Positions 1 to 12,378 of a stretch of 64,000 bases of DNA are shown here, in pieces (the stretch's first letter is position 1; every line of letters starts with the position of its first letter). A model generated the notes under the pieces. The model was not told where the DNA came from and made no database searches. It saw only the letters and a list, made by a program, of their open reading frames with translations. Position numbers and translations under genes: made by a program. This DNA is from Archivesica marissinica (lineage: Eukaryota > Mollusca > Bivalvia > Venerida > Vesicomyidae). Where the stretch lies: assembly GCA_014843695.1 (NCBI GenBank), contig CM026400.1, forward strand, positions 48,963,003 through 49,027,002, given 5' to 3'.

Positions 1-720
1 GTCCAAGAGCTAGGTTACCAGTCCAAGAGCTAACACAACAGTCCAAGAGTTAGTACAACCAGTCCAAATGCTAACACAACCAGTCCAAAAGCTAACACAC
101 CCGGTCCAAGAGCTAGTACAACCACTCCAAGAGCTAGGTTACCAGTCCAAGAGCTAACACAACCGGTCCAAGAGCTAGCACAACCAGTCCAAGAGCTAAC
201 ACAACCGGCCCAAGAGCTAGCACAACCAGTCCAAGAGCTAGAACAACCGGTCCAAGAGCTAGTATAACCAGTCCAAGAGCTAGTACAAACGGTCCAAGAG
301 CTAACACAACCAGTCCAAGAGCTAGCACAACCAGTCCAAGAGCTAGCACAACCAGTCCAAGAAAGAGTACAACCAGTCCAAGAGCTTGTACAACCACTCC
401 AAAAGCTAGCAGAACCAGTCCAAAAGCTAGTACAACCAGTCCAAGAGCTAGTACAACCGGTCCAAGAGCTAACACAACCGATCCAAGAGCTAGCACAACC
501 AGTCCAAGAGCTAGGACAACCAGTCCAAGAGCTTGTACAACCACTCCAAAAGCTAGCAGAACCAGTCCAAAAGCTAGTACAACCAGTCCAAGAGCTCGTA
601 CAACCAGTCCAAGAGCTAGCACAACCAGTCCAAGAGCTAGTACAACCACTCCAAGAGCTAGGTTACCAGTCCAAGAGCTAACACAACCAGTCCAAGAGCT
701 AGTACAACCAGTCCAAGAGC
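1..720 (+). repeat. Higher-order block 1 (first of three copies)
   Basis: The order of variant monomers here recurs at about 4182-4901 (offset 4181) and about 13717-14430 (offset a further 9535). A diagnostic marker is a 20-bp unit reading ACACAACAGTCC, at 31-40 and again at 4212 and 13747, followed by the GAGTTAG and CCAAATGCTAAC variants. Conceptual translations of the three copies differ at only a few residues. This shows that several hundred bases were duplicated as blocks. Confidence 0.85.
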
Positions 721-2885
721 TAACACAACCGGTCCAAAGTGAACAACCAGTCCAAGAGCTAGTACAACCATTCCAAGAGCTAAGCTACCGGTCCAAGAGC
801 TAGCACCAGTCCAAGAGCTAGCACAACCAGTCCAAGATCTAGTACAACCAGTCCAAGAGCTAGTACAACCACTCCAAGAGCTAGCACCAGTCAAAGAGCT
901 AACACAACCGTTCCAAGAGCTAGCACAACCAGTCCAAGAGCTAGCACAACCGGTCCAAGAGCTAGCACAACCACTCCAAGAGCTAGAACAACCAATCCAA
1001 GAGCTAGCACAACCAGTCCAAGAACTAGCACCAGTCCAAGAGCTAACACAACCAGCCCAAGAGCTAACACAACCACTCCAAGAGCTAGTACAACAACTCC
1101 AAGAGCTAGCACAACCAGTCCAAGAGCTAGCACAACCAGTCCAAGAGCTAGCACAACCAGTCCAAGAGCTAGTACAACCAGTCCAAGAGCTAGTACAACC
1201 AGTCCAAGAGCTAGTACAACCGGTCCAAGAGCTAGGTAACCAGTCCAAGAGCTAACACAACCAGTCCAAGAGCTAGTACAACCAGTCCAAGAGCTAACAC
1301 AACCAGTCCAAGAGCTAACACAACCGGTCCAAGAGCTAGCACAACCAGTCCAAGAGCTAGTACAACCACTCCAAGAGCTAGGTTACCAGTCCAAGAGCTA
1401 GCACAACCAGTCCAAGAGCTAGCACAACCAGTCCAAGAGCTAGCACAACCGGTCCAAGAGCTAGCACAACCAGTCCAAGAGCTAGTACAACCAGTCCAAG
1501 AGCTAGCACAACCAGTCCAAGAACTAGTACAACCAGTCCAAGAGCTAGTACAACCACTCCAAGAGCTATCACAACCAGTCCAAGAGCTAGTACAACCAGT
1601 CCAAGAGCTAGTACAACCGTCCAAGAGCTAACACACCGGTCCAAGAGCTAGTACAACCAGTCCAAGAGCTAGTACAACCAGTCCAAGAGCTAGTACAACC
1701 ACCAAACAAGAACATCCAAGAGCTAGAACAACCAGTCCAAGAGCTAGTACAACCAGTCCAAGAGCTAGCACAACCAGTCCAAGAGCTAACACAACCGATC
1801 CAAGAGCTAGCACAACCAGTCCCAGAGCTAGTACAACCACTCCAAGAGCTAGGTTACCAGTCCAAGAGCTAACACAACCAGTCCAAGAGCTAGTACAACC
1901 AGTCCAAGAGCTAACACAACCGGTCCAAGAGCTAGTACAACCAGTCCAAGAGCTAGTACAACCAGTCCAAGAGCTAACACAACCAGTCCAAGAGCTAGCA
2001 CAACCAGTCCAAGAGCTAGCACAACCAGTCCAAGAAATAGTACAACCAGTCCAAGAGCTAGTACAACCACTCCAAAAGCTAGCAGAACCAGTCCAAAAGC
2101 TAGTACAACCAGTCCAAGAGCTAGTACAACCAGTCCAAGAGCTAGCACAACCGGTCCAAGAGCTAGCACAACCAGTCCAAGAGCTAGGACAACCAGTCCA
2201 AGAGCTGACAACCACTCCAAAAGCTAGCAAACCAGTCCAAAGCTAGTACAACCAGTCCAAGAGCTAGTACAACCAGTCCAAGAGCTAGCACAACCAGTCC
2301 AAGAGCTAGTACAACCACTCCAAGAGCTAGGTTACCAGTCCAAGAGCTAACACAACCAGTCCAAGAGCTAGTACAACCAGTCCAAAAGCTAACACAACCG
2401 GTCCAAGAGCTAGAACAACCAGTCCAAGAGCTAGTACAACCACTCCAAGAGCTAAGCTACCGGTCCAAGAGCTAGCACCAGTCCAAGAGCTAGCACAACC
2501 AGTCCAAGATCTAGTACAACCAGTCCAAGAGCTAGTACAACCACTCCAAGAGCTAGCACCAGTCAAAGAGCTAACACAACCGTTCCAAGAGCTAGCACAA
2601 CCAGTCCAAGAGCTAGCACAACCGGTCCAAGAGCTAGCACAACCACTCCAAGAGCTAGAACAACCAATCCAAGAGCTAGCACAACCAGTCCAAGAACTAG
2701 CACCAGTCCAAGAGCTAACACAACCGGCCCAAGAGCTAACACAACCAGTCCAAGAGCTAGTACAACAACTCCAAGAGCTAGCACAACCAGTCCAAGAGCT
2801 AGCACAACCACTCCAAGAGCTAGCACAACCAGTCCAAGAGCTAGTACAACCAGTCCAAGAGCTAGTACAACCAGTCCAAGAGCTA

Positions 2886-5403
2886 GTACAACCGGTCCAA
2901 GAGCTAGGTTACCAGTCCAAGAGCTAACACAACCAGTCCAAGAGTTAGTACAACCAGTCCAAATGCTAACACAACCAGTCCAAAAGCTAACACACCCGGT
3001 CCAAGAGCTAGCAAAACCAGTCCAAGAGCTAGTACAACCACTCCAAGAGCTAGGTTACCAGTCCAAGAGCTAACACAACCGGTCCAAGAGCTAGCACAAC
3101 CAGTCCAAGAGCTAGAACAACCGGTCCAAGAGCTAACACAACCAGTCCAAGAGCTAGTACAACCAGTCCAAGAGCTAGCACAACCAGTCCAAGAAAGAGT
3201 ACAACCAGTCCAAGAGCTTGTACAACCACTCCAAAAGCTATCAGAACCAGTCGAAAAGCTAGTACAACCAGTCCAAGAGCTAGTACAACCGGACCAAGAG
3301 CTAACACAACCGATCCAAGAGCTAGCACAACCAGTCCAAGAGCTAGTACAACCAGTCCAATAGCTTGTACAACCACTCCAAAAGCTAGCAGAACCAGTCC
3401 AAAAGCTAGTACAACCAGTCCAAGAGCTCGTACAACCAGTCCAAGAGCTAGTACAACCGGTCCATGAGCTAACACAACCAATCCAAGAGCTAGCACAACC
3501 AGTCCAAGAGCTATTACAACCACTCCAAGAGCTAGGTTACCAGTCCAAGAGCTAACACAACCAGTCCAAGAGCTAGTACAACCAGTCCAAAAGCTAACAC
3601 AACCGGTCCAAGAGCTAGAACAACTAGTCCAAAAGCAAGTACAACCATTCCAAGAGCTAGGCTACCGGTCCAAGAGCTAGCACCAGTCCAAGAGCTAGCA
3701 CAACCAGTCCAAGATCTAGTACAACCAGTCCAAGAGCTAGTACAACCACTCCAAGAGCTAGCACCAGTCAAACAGCTAACACAACCGTTCCAAGAGCTAG
3801 CACAACCATTCCAAGAGCTAGCACAACCGGTCCAAGAGCTAGCACAACCACTCCAAGAGCTAGAACAACCAATCCAAGAGCTAGCACACCCAGTCCAAGA
3901 ACTAGCACCAGTCCAAGAGCTAACACAACCGGCCCAAGAGCTAACACAACCACCCCAAGAGCTAGTACAACAACTCCAAGAGCTAGCACAACCAGTCCAA
4001 GAGCTAGCACAACCACTCCAAGAGCTAGCACAACCAGTCCAAAAGCTAGTACAACCAGTCCAAGAGCTACACAACCAGTCCAAGAGCTAACACAACCGGT
4101 CCAAGAGCTAGCACAAACAGTCCAAGAGCTAGTACAACCACTACAAGAGGTAGGTTACCAGTCGAAGAGCTAGTACAACCGGTCCAAGAGCTAGGTTACC
4201 AGTCCAAGAGCTAACACAACAGTCCAAGAGTTAGTACAACCAGTCCAAATGCTAACACAACCAGTCCAAAAGCTAACACACCCGGTCCAAGAGCTAGTAC
4301 AACCACTCCAAGAGCTAGGTTACCAGTCCAAGTGCTAACACAACCGGTCCAAGAGCTAGCACAACCAGTCCAAGAGCTAACACAACCGGCCCAAGAGCTA
4401 GCACAACCAGTCCAAGAGCTAGAACAACCGGTCCAAGAGCTAGTATAACCAGTCCAAGAGCTAGTACAAACGGTCCAAGAGCTAACACAACCCGTCCAAG
4501 AGCTAGCACAACCAGTCCAAGAGCTAGCACAACCAGTCCAAGAAAGAGTACAACCAGTCCAAGAGCTTGTACAACCACTCCAAAAGCTAGCAGAACCAGT
4601 CCAAAAGCTAGTACAACCAGTCCAAGAGCTAGTACAACCGTTCCAAGAGCTAACACAACCGATCCAAGAGCTAGCACAACCAGTCCAAGAGCTAGGACAA
4701 CCAGTCCAAGAGCTTGTACAACCACTCCAAAAGCTAGCAGAACCAGTCCAAAAGCTAGTACAACCAGTCCAAGAGCTCGTACAACCAGACCAAGAGCTAG
4801 CACAACCAGTCCAAGAGCTAGTACAACCACTCCAAGAGCTAGGTTACCAGTCCAAGAGCTAACACAACCAGTCCAAGAGCTAGTACAACCAGTCCAAAAG
4901 CTAACACAACCGGTCCAATAGGTGGAACAACCAGTCCAAGAGCTAGTACAACCATTCCAAGAGCTAAGCTACCGGTCCAAGAGCTAGCACCAGTCCAAGA
5001 GCTAGCACAACCAGTCCAAGATCTAGTACAACCAGTCCAAGAGCTAGTACAACCACTCCAAGAGCTAGCACCAGTCAAAGAGCTAACACAACCGTTCCAA
5101 GAGCTAGCACAACCAGTCCAAGAGCTAGCACAACTGGTCCAAGAGCTAGCACAACCACTCCAAGAGCTAGAACAACCAATCCAAGAGCTAGCACAACCAG
5201 TCCAAGAACTAGCACCAGTCCAAGAGCTAACACAACCGGCCCAAGAGCTAACACAACCACCCCAAGAGCTAGTACAACAACTCCAAGAGCTAGCACAACC
5301 AGTCCAAGAACTAGCACAACCACTCCAAGAGCTAGCACAACCAGTCCAAAAGCTAGTACAACCAGTCCAAGAGCTAGTACAACCAGTCCAAGAGCTAGTA
5401 CAA
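2886..5403 (+). repeat. Segmental duplication inside array A, copy 1 (partner 12379-14938)
   Basis: About 2.5 kb of ordered variant monomers matches 12379-14938. The offset is 9493 bp in the left part (for example the GCTAGGTTACC unit at 2906 versus 12399) and 9535 bp in the right part (4212 versus 13747). The 42-bp step equals exactly two monomers that are missing from copy 1 near 4060, where copy 2 keeps them. Homology breaks near 5404/14939, where this copy goes on to an ACTGGTCAAAGAG variant and the partner returns to GCTAGGTTACC. Similarity is near-identical by eye. Confidence 0.85.
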
Positions 5404-8400
5404 CTGGTCAAAGAGCTAACACAGCCGGTCTAAGAGCTACACAACCAGTCCAAGAGCTAACACAACCGGTCCAAGAGCTAGCACAACCAGTCCAAGAGCT
5501 AGTACAACCAATCCAAGAGGTAGGGTACCAGTCGAAGAGCTAGTACAACCACTCCAAGAGCTAGGTTACCAGACCAAGAGCTAGCACCATTCCAAGAGCT
5601 AGCACAACCTGTCCAAGAGCTAGCACAACCAGTCCAAGAACTAGCACAACCAGTCCAAGAACTAGTACAACCAGTCCAAGAGCTAGTACAACCAGTCCAA
5701 GAGCTAACACAAACAGTCCAAGAGCTAGTACAACCACTCCAAGAGCTAGCATAACCAGTTCAAGAGCTAGTACAACCAGTCCAAGAGCTAGTACAACCAG
5801 TCCAAGAGCTAGTACAACCGGTCCAAGAGCTAGTACAACCGGTCCAAGAGCTAGTATAACCAGTCCAAGAGCTAGGTTACCAGTCCAAGAGCTAACACAA
5901 CCAGTCCAAGAGTTAGTACAACCAGTCCAAGTGCTAACACAACCAGTCCAAAAGCTAACACACCCGGTCTAAGAGCTAGCACAACCAGTCCAAGAGCTAG
6001 TACAACCACTCCAAGAGCTAGGTTACCAGTCCAAGAGCTAACACAACCGGTCCAAGAGCTAGCACAACCAGTCCAAGAGCTAACACAACCGGCCCAAGAG
6101 CTAGCACAACCAGTCCAAGAGCTAGCACAACCAGTCCAAGAGCTAACACAACCGGTCCAAGAGCTAGTATAACTAGTCCAAGAGCTAGGTTACCAGTCCA
6201 AGAGCTAGCACAACCAGTCCAAGAAATAGTACAACCAGTCCAAGAGCTTGTACAACCATTCCAAAAGCTAACACAACCGGTCCAAGAGCTAGAACAACCA
6301 GTCCAAGAGCTAGTACAACCACTCCAAGAGCTAGGCTACCGGTCCAAGAGCTAGCACCAGTCCAAGAGCTAGCACAACCAGACCAAGATCTAGTACAACT
6401 AGTCCAATAGCTAGTACAACCACTCCAAGAGCTAGCACCAGTCAAAGAGCTAACACATCCGTTCCAAGAGCTAGTACAACCAGTTCAATAGCTAACACAT
6501 CCGGCCCAAGAGCTAACACAACCACTCCAAGAGCTAGTACGACAACTCCAAGAGCTAGCACAACCGGTCCAAGAGCTAGCGCAGCCACTCCAAGAGCTAG
6601 CACAACCAGTCCAAGAGCTAGTACAACCAGTACAAGAGCTAGTTCAACCACTCCAATAGCTAGCACAACCACTCCAAGAGCTATTACAACCACTCCAAGA
6701 GCTAGTACAACCACTTCATGAGCTAGCACAATCAGTCCAAGAGCTAGCACAACCAGCCCAAGAGCTAGCACAACCACTCCAAGAACTAGTATAACCACTC
6801 AAAGAGCTAGCACAACCACTCCTAGAGCTAGCACAACCAGTCCAAGAGCTAGCACAACCACTTCCAGAGCTAGGACAACCAGTCCAAGAGCTAACACAAC
6901 CACTCCAAGAGCTAACACAATCGGCCCAAGAGAAAGTACAACCACTCCAAGAGCTAGTTTACCAGTCCAAGAGCTAGTACAACCGGCCCAAGAGCTAGGC
7001 TACCAGTCCAAGTGCTAGCACAACCAGTCCAAGAGCTAGCACAACCAGTCCAAGAGCCAACACAACCGGCCCAAGAGCTAACACAACCAGTCCAAGAGCT
7101 AGCACAACCAGTCCAAGAGCTAGCACAACCAGTCCAAGAGCTAGCACAACCGGCCCAAGAGCTAACACCAGTCTAAGAGCTAGCACAACCAGTCCAAGAG
7201 CTAGCACAACCAGTCCAAGAGCTTGCACAACCACTCCAAAAGCTAGCACAACCAGTCCAAAAGCTAGTACAACCAGTCCAAGAGCTAGTACAACCAGTCC
7301 AAGAGCTAGTACTACAACTCAAAGAGCTAGTACAACCAGTCCAAGAGCTAGCACAACCACTCCAAGAGCTAGTACAACCAGTCCAAGAGCTAGTACAACC
7401 ACTCCAAGAGCTAGTACAACCAGTCCAGTCCAAGAGCTAGTACAACCAGTCCAAGAGCTAGCACAACCACTCCAAGAGCTAGCACAACCAGTCCAAGAGC
7501 TAGTACAACCAGTCCAAGAGCTAGTACAACCAGTCCAAGAGCTAGTACAACCGGTCCAAGAGCTAACACAACCAGTCCAAGAGCTAGTACAACCAGTCCA
7601 AGAGCTAGTACAACCACTCCAAGAGCTAGGTTACCAGTCCAAGAGCTAGCACAACCAGTCCAAGAGCTAGTACAACCAGTCCAAGAGCTAACACAACCAG
7701 TCCAAAAGCTAGCACAACCGGTCCAAGAGCTAGCACAACCAGTCCAAGAGCTAGTACAACCACTCCAAGAGCTAGGTTACCAGTCCAAGAGCTAGTACAA
7801 CCACTCCAAGAGCTAGTAACCGGTCCAAGAGCTAGTACAACCACTCCAAGAGCTAGGTACCCGTCCAAGAGCTAGCACCAGTCCAAGAGCTAGTACAACC
7901 ACTCCAAGAGCTAGCACCAGTCAAAGGGTTAACACAACCGGTCCAAGAGCTAGTACAACCAGTCCAAGAGCTAGCACAACCGGTCCAAGAGCTAGTACAA
8001 CCAGTCCAAGAGCTAACAAAACCAGTCCAAGAGCTAGCACAACCGGTCCAAGAGCTAGCACAACCAGTCCAAGAGCTAGTACAACCGGTCCAAGAGCTAA
8101 CACAACCAGTCCAAGAGCTAGCACAACCAGTCCAAGAGCTAGTACAACCAGTCCAAGAGCTAGCACAACCAGTCCAAGAGCTAGTACAACCGGTCCAAGA
8201 GCTAACACAACCAGTCCAAGAGCTAGTACAACCGGTCCAAGAGCTAACAAAACCAGTCCAAGAGCTAGCACAACCAGTCCAAGAGCTAGCACAACCGGTC
8301 CAAGAGCTAGTACAACCACTCCAAGAGCTAGGTTACCAGTCCAAGAGCTAGCACAACCAGTCCAAGAGTAGTACAACCAGCCAAAGCTAGCACAACCAGT

Positions 8401-8470
8401 CCAAGAGCTAGCACAACCGGTCCAAGAGCTAGCACAACCAGTCCAAGAGCTAGTACAACCACTCCAAGAG

Positions 8471-9022
8471 CTAGGTTACCAGTCCAAGAGCTAACACAAC
8501 CAGTCCAAGAGCTAGCACAACCAGTCCAAGAGCTAACACAACCGGCCCAAGAGCTAGCACAACCAGTCCAAGAGCTAGCACAACCGGTCCAAGAGCTAGT
8601 ATAACCAGTCCAAGAGCTAGAACAACCGGTCCAAGAGCTAACACAACCAGTCCAAGAGCTAGCACAACCAGTCCAAGAGCTAGCACAACCAGTCCAAGAA
8701 AGAGTACAACCAGTCCAAGAGCTTGTACAACCACTCCAAAAGCTATCAGAACCAGTCCAAAAGCTAGTACAACCAGTCCAAGAGCTAGTACAACCGGTCC
8801 AAGAGCTAACACAACCGATCCAAGAGCTAGCACAACCAGTCCAAGAGCTTGTACAACCACTCCAAAAGCTAGCAGAACCAGTCCAAAAGCTAGTACAACC
8901 AGTCCAAGAGCTCGTACAACCAGTCCAAGAGCTAGTACAACCGGTCCATGAGCTAACACAACCGATCCAAGAGCTAGCACAACCAGTCCAAGAGCTAGTA
9001 CAACCACTCCAAGAGCTAGCAC
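8471..9022 (+). repeat. Higher-order block shared with 11213-11701
   Basis: The variant order, including CCAAGAAAGAG, GAGCTTGTAC, AAAGCTATCAG and CCATGAGCTAAC monomers, recurs at 11213-11701 about 2.7 kb downstream. The second copy is shorter by a few monomers. This is another independent block duplication within array A. Confidence 0.75.
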
Positions 9023-10369
9023 CAGTCAAACAGCTAACACAACCAGTCCAAGAGCTAGAATAACCGGTCCAAGAGCTAACAAAACCAGTCCAAGAGCTAG
9101 AACAACCGGTCCAAGAGCTAACAAAACCAGTCCAAGAGCTAGCACAACCAGTCCAAGAGCTAACAAAACCAGTCCAAGAGCTAGTACAACCGGTCCCGGT
9201 CCAAGAGCTAACAAAACCAGTCCAAGAGCTAGCACAACCAGTCCAAGAGCTAGCACAACCGGTCCAAGAGCTAGTACAACCGGTCCAAGAGCTAGGTTAC
9301 CAGTCCAAGAGCTAACACAACCAGTCCAAGAGTTAGTACAACCAGTCCAAATGCTAACACAACCAGTCCAAAAGCTAACACACCCGGTCCAAGAGCTAGC
9401 ACAACCAGTCCAAGAGCTAGTACAACCACTCCAAGAGCTAGGTTACCAGTCCAAGAGCTAACACAACCGGTCCAAGAGCTAGCACAACCAGTCCAAGAGC
9501 TAACACAACCGGCCCAAGAGCTAGCACAACCAGTCCAAGAGCTAGCACAACCGGTCCAAGAGCTAGTATAACCAGTCCAAGAGCTAGTACAACCGGTCCA
9601 AGAGCTAACACAACCAGTCCAAGAGCTAGCACAACCAGTCCAAGAGCTAGCACAACCAGTCCAAGAAAGAGTACAACCAGTCCAAGAGCTTGTACAACCA
9701 CTCCAAAAGCTAGCAGAACCAGTCCAAAAGCTAGTACAACCAGTCCAAGAGCTAGTACAACCGGTCCAAGAGCTAACACGACCGATCCAAGAGCTAGCAC
9801 AACCAGTCCAAGAGCTAGTACAACCAGTCCAAGAGCTTGTACAACCACTCCAAAACTAGCAGAACTAGTCCAAAAGCTAGTACAACCAGTCCAAGAGCTC
9901 GCACAACCAGTCCAAGAGCTAGTACAACCGGTCCATGAGCTAACACAACCGATCCAAGAGCTAGCACAACCGGTCCAAGAGCTAGTATAACCAGTCCAAG
10001 AGCTAGTACAACCGGTCCAAGAGCTAACACAACCAGTCCAAGAGCTAGCACAACCAGTCCAAGAGCTAGCACAACCAGTCCAAGAAAGAGTACATCCAGT
10101 CCAAGAGCTTGAACAACCATTCCAAAAGCTAGCAGAACCAGTCCAAAAGCTAGTACAACCAGTCCAAGAGCTAATACAACCGGTCCAAGAGCTTGTGCAA
10201 CCAGTCCAAGAGCTAGTACAACCGGTCCAAGAGCTAACACAACCGGTCCAAGAGCTAGTACAACCACTCCAAGAGCTAGGTTACCAGTCCAAGAGCTAAC
10301 GCAACCGGTCCAAGAGCTAGTACAACCAGTCCAAGAGCTAGCACAATCAGTCCTAATGCTAGTACAACC

Positions 10370-10996
10370 ACACCAAGAGCTAGGTTACCAGTCCAAGAGC
10401 TAGTACAACCGGTCCAAGAGCTAACACAACCAGTCCAAGAGCTAGCACAACCAGTCCAAGAGCTAGCACAACCAGTCCAAGAAAGAGTACATCCAGTACA
10501 AGAGCTTGAACAACCACTCCAAAAGCTAGCAGAACCAGTCCAAAAGCTAGTACAACCAGTCCAAGAGCTAATACAACCGGTCCAAGAGCTTGTGCAACCA
10601 GTCCAAGAGCTAGTACAACCGGTCCAAGAGCTAACACAACCGGTCCAAGAGCTAGTACACCACTCCAAGAGCTAGGTTACCAGTCCAAGAGCTAGCACAA
10701 CCAGTCCAAGAACTAGCACAACCAGTCCAAGAACTAGTACAACCAGTCCAAGAGCTAGTACAACCAGTCCAAGAGCTAACACAAACAGTCCAAGAAAGAG
10801 TACATCCAGTACAAGAGCTTGAACAACCACTCCAAAAGCTAGCAGAACCAGTCCAAAAGCTAGTACAACCAGTCCAAGAGCTAATACAACCGGTCCAAGA
10901 GCTTGTGCAACCAGTCCAAGAGCTAGTACAACCGGTCCAAGAGCTAACACAACCGGTCCAAGAGCTAGTACACCACTCCAAGAGCTAGGTTACCAG
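10370..10996 (+). repeat. 313-bp tandem block duplication (two copies)
   Basis: Two adjacent copies have a 313-bp offset. Shared private variants are ATCCAGTACA at 10491 and 10804, and a 1-bp deletion reading GCTAGTACACCACTCC at 10651 and 10964. The shared deletion shows that a monomer with an indel was copied as part of a block. Because 313 is not a multiple of 3, the copying also changes frame. Confidence 0.85.
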
Positions 10997-12378
10997 TCCA
11001 AGAGCTAGCACAACCAGTCCAAGAACTAGCACAACCAGTCCAAGAACTAGTACAACCGGTCCAAGAGCTAGTACAACCGGTCCAAGAGCTAGGTTACCAG
11101 TCCAAGAGTTAGTACAACCAGCCAAATGCTAACACAACCAGTCCAAAAGCTAACACACCCGGTCCAAGAGCTAGCAAAACCAGTCCAAGAGCTAGTACAA
11201 CCACTCCAAGAGCTAGGTTACCAGTCCAAGAGCTAACACAACCGGTCCAAGAGCTAGCACAACCAGTCCAAGAGCTAACACAACCGGCCCAAGAGCTAGC
11301 ACAACCAGTCCAAGAGCTAGAACAACCGGTCCAAGAGCTAGTATAACCAATCCAAGAGCTAGAACAACCGGTCCAAGAAAGAGTACAACCAGTCCAAGAG
11401 CTTGTACAACCACTCCAAAAGCTATCAGAACCAGTCCAAAAGCTAGTACAACCAGTCCAAGAGCTAGTACAACCGGACCAAGAGCTAACACAACCGATCC
11501 AAGAGCTAGCACAACCAGTCCAAGAGCTTGTACAACCACTCCAAAAGCTAGCAGAACCAGTCCAAAAGCTAGTACAACCAGTCCAAGAGCTCGTACAACC
11601 AGTCCAAGAGCTAGTACAACCGGTCCATGAGCTAACACAACCGATCCAAGAGCTAGCACAACCAGTCCAAGAGCTAGTACAACCACTCCAAGAGCTAGCA
11701 CCAGTCAAACAGCTAACACAACCGTTCCAAGAGCTAGCACAACCAGTCCAAGAGCTAGCACAACCGGTCCAAGAGCTAGCACAACCACTCCAAGAGCTAG
11801 AACAACCAATCCAAGAGCTAGCACAACCAGTCCAAGAACTAGCACCAGTCCAAGAGCTAACACAACCGGCCCAAGAGCTAACACAACCACTCCAAGAGCT
11901 AGTACAACAACTCCAAGAGCTAGCACAACCAGTCCAAGAGCTAGCACAACCACTCCAAGAGCTAGCACAACCAGTCCAAAAGCTAGTACAACCAGTCCAA
12001 GAGCTAGTACAACTGGTCAAAGAGCTAACACAGCCGGTCTAAGAGCTACACAACCAGTCCAAGAGCTAACACAACCGGTCCAAGAGCTAGCACAACCAGT
12101 CCAAGAGCTAGTACAACCACTCCAAGAGGTAGGTTACCAGTCGAAGAGCTAGTACAACCACTCCAAGAGCTAGGTTACCAGTCCAAGAGCTAGCACCATT
12201 CCAAGAGCTAGCACAACCTGTCCAAGAGCTAACAAAACCAGTCCAAGAGCTAACAAAACCAGTCCAAGAGCTAGTACAACCGGTCCAAGAGCTAACAAAA
12301 CCAGTCAAAGAGCTAGTACAACCGGTCCAAGAGCTAACAAAACCAGTCCAAGAGCTAGCACAACCGGTCCAAGAGCTA

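Noticed and set aside
134..649. Minus-strand ORF of 171 codons (LALGLVV heptads), and dozens like it in both 21-bp arrays
   Set aside because: The frame stays open only because the unit is 21 bp. Alternative frames on both strands are equally open, 20-bp units shift the frame, and no non-repetitive domain is attached.
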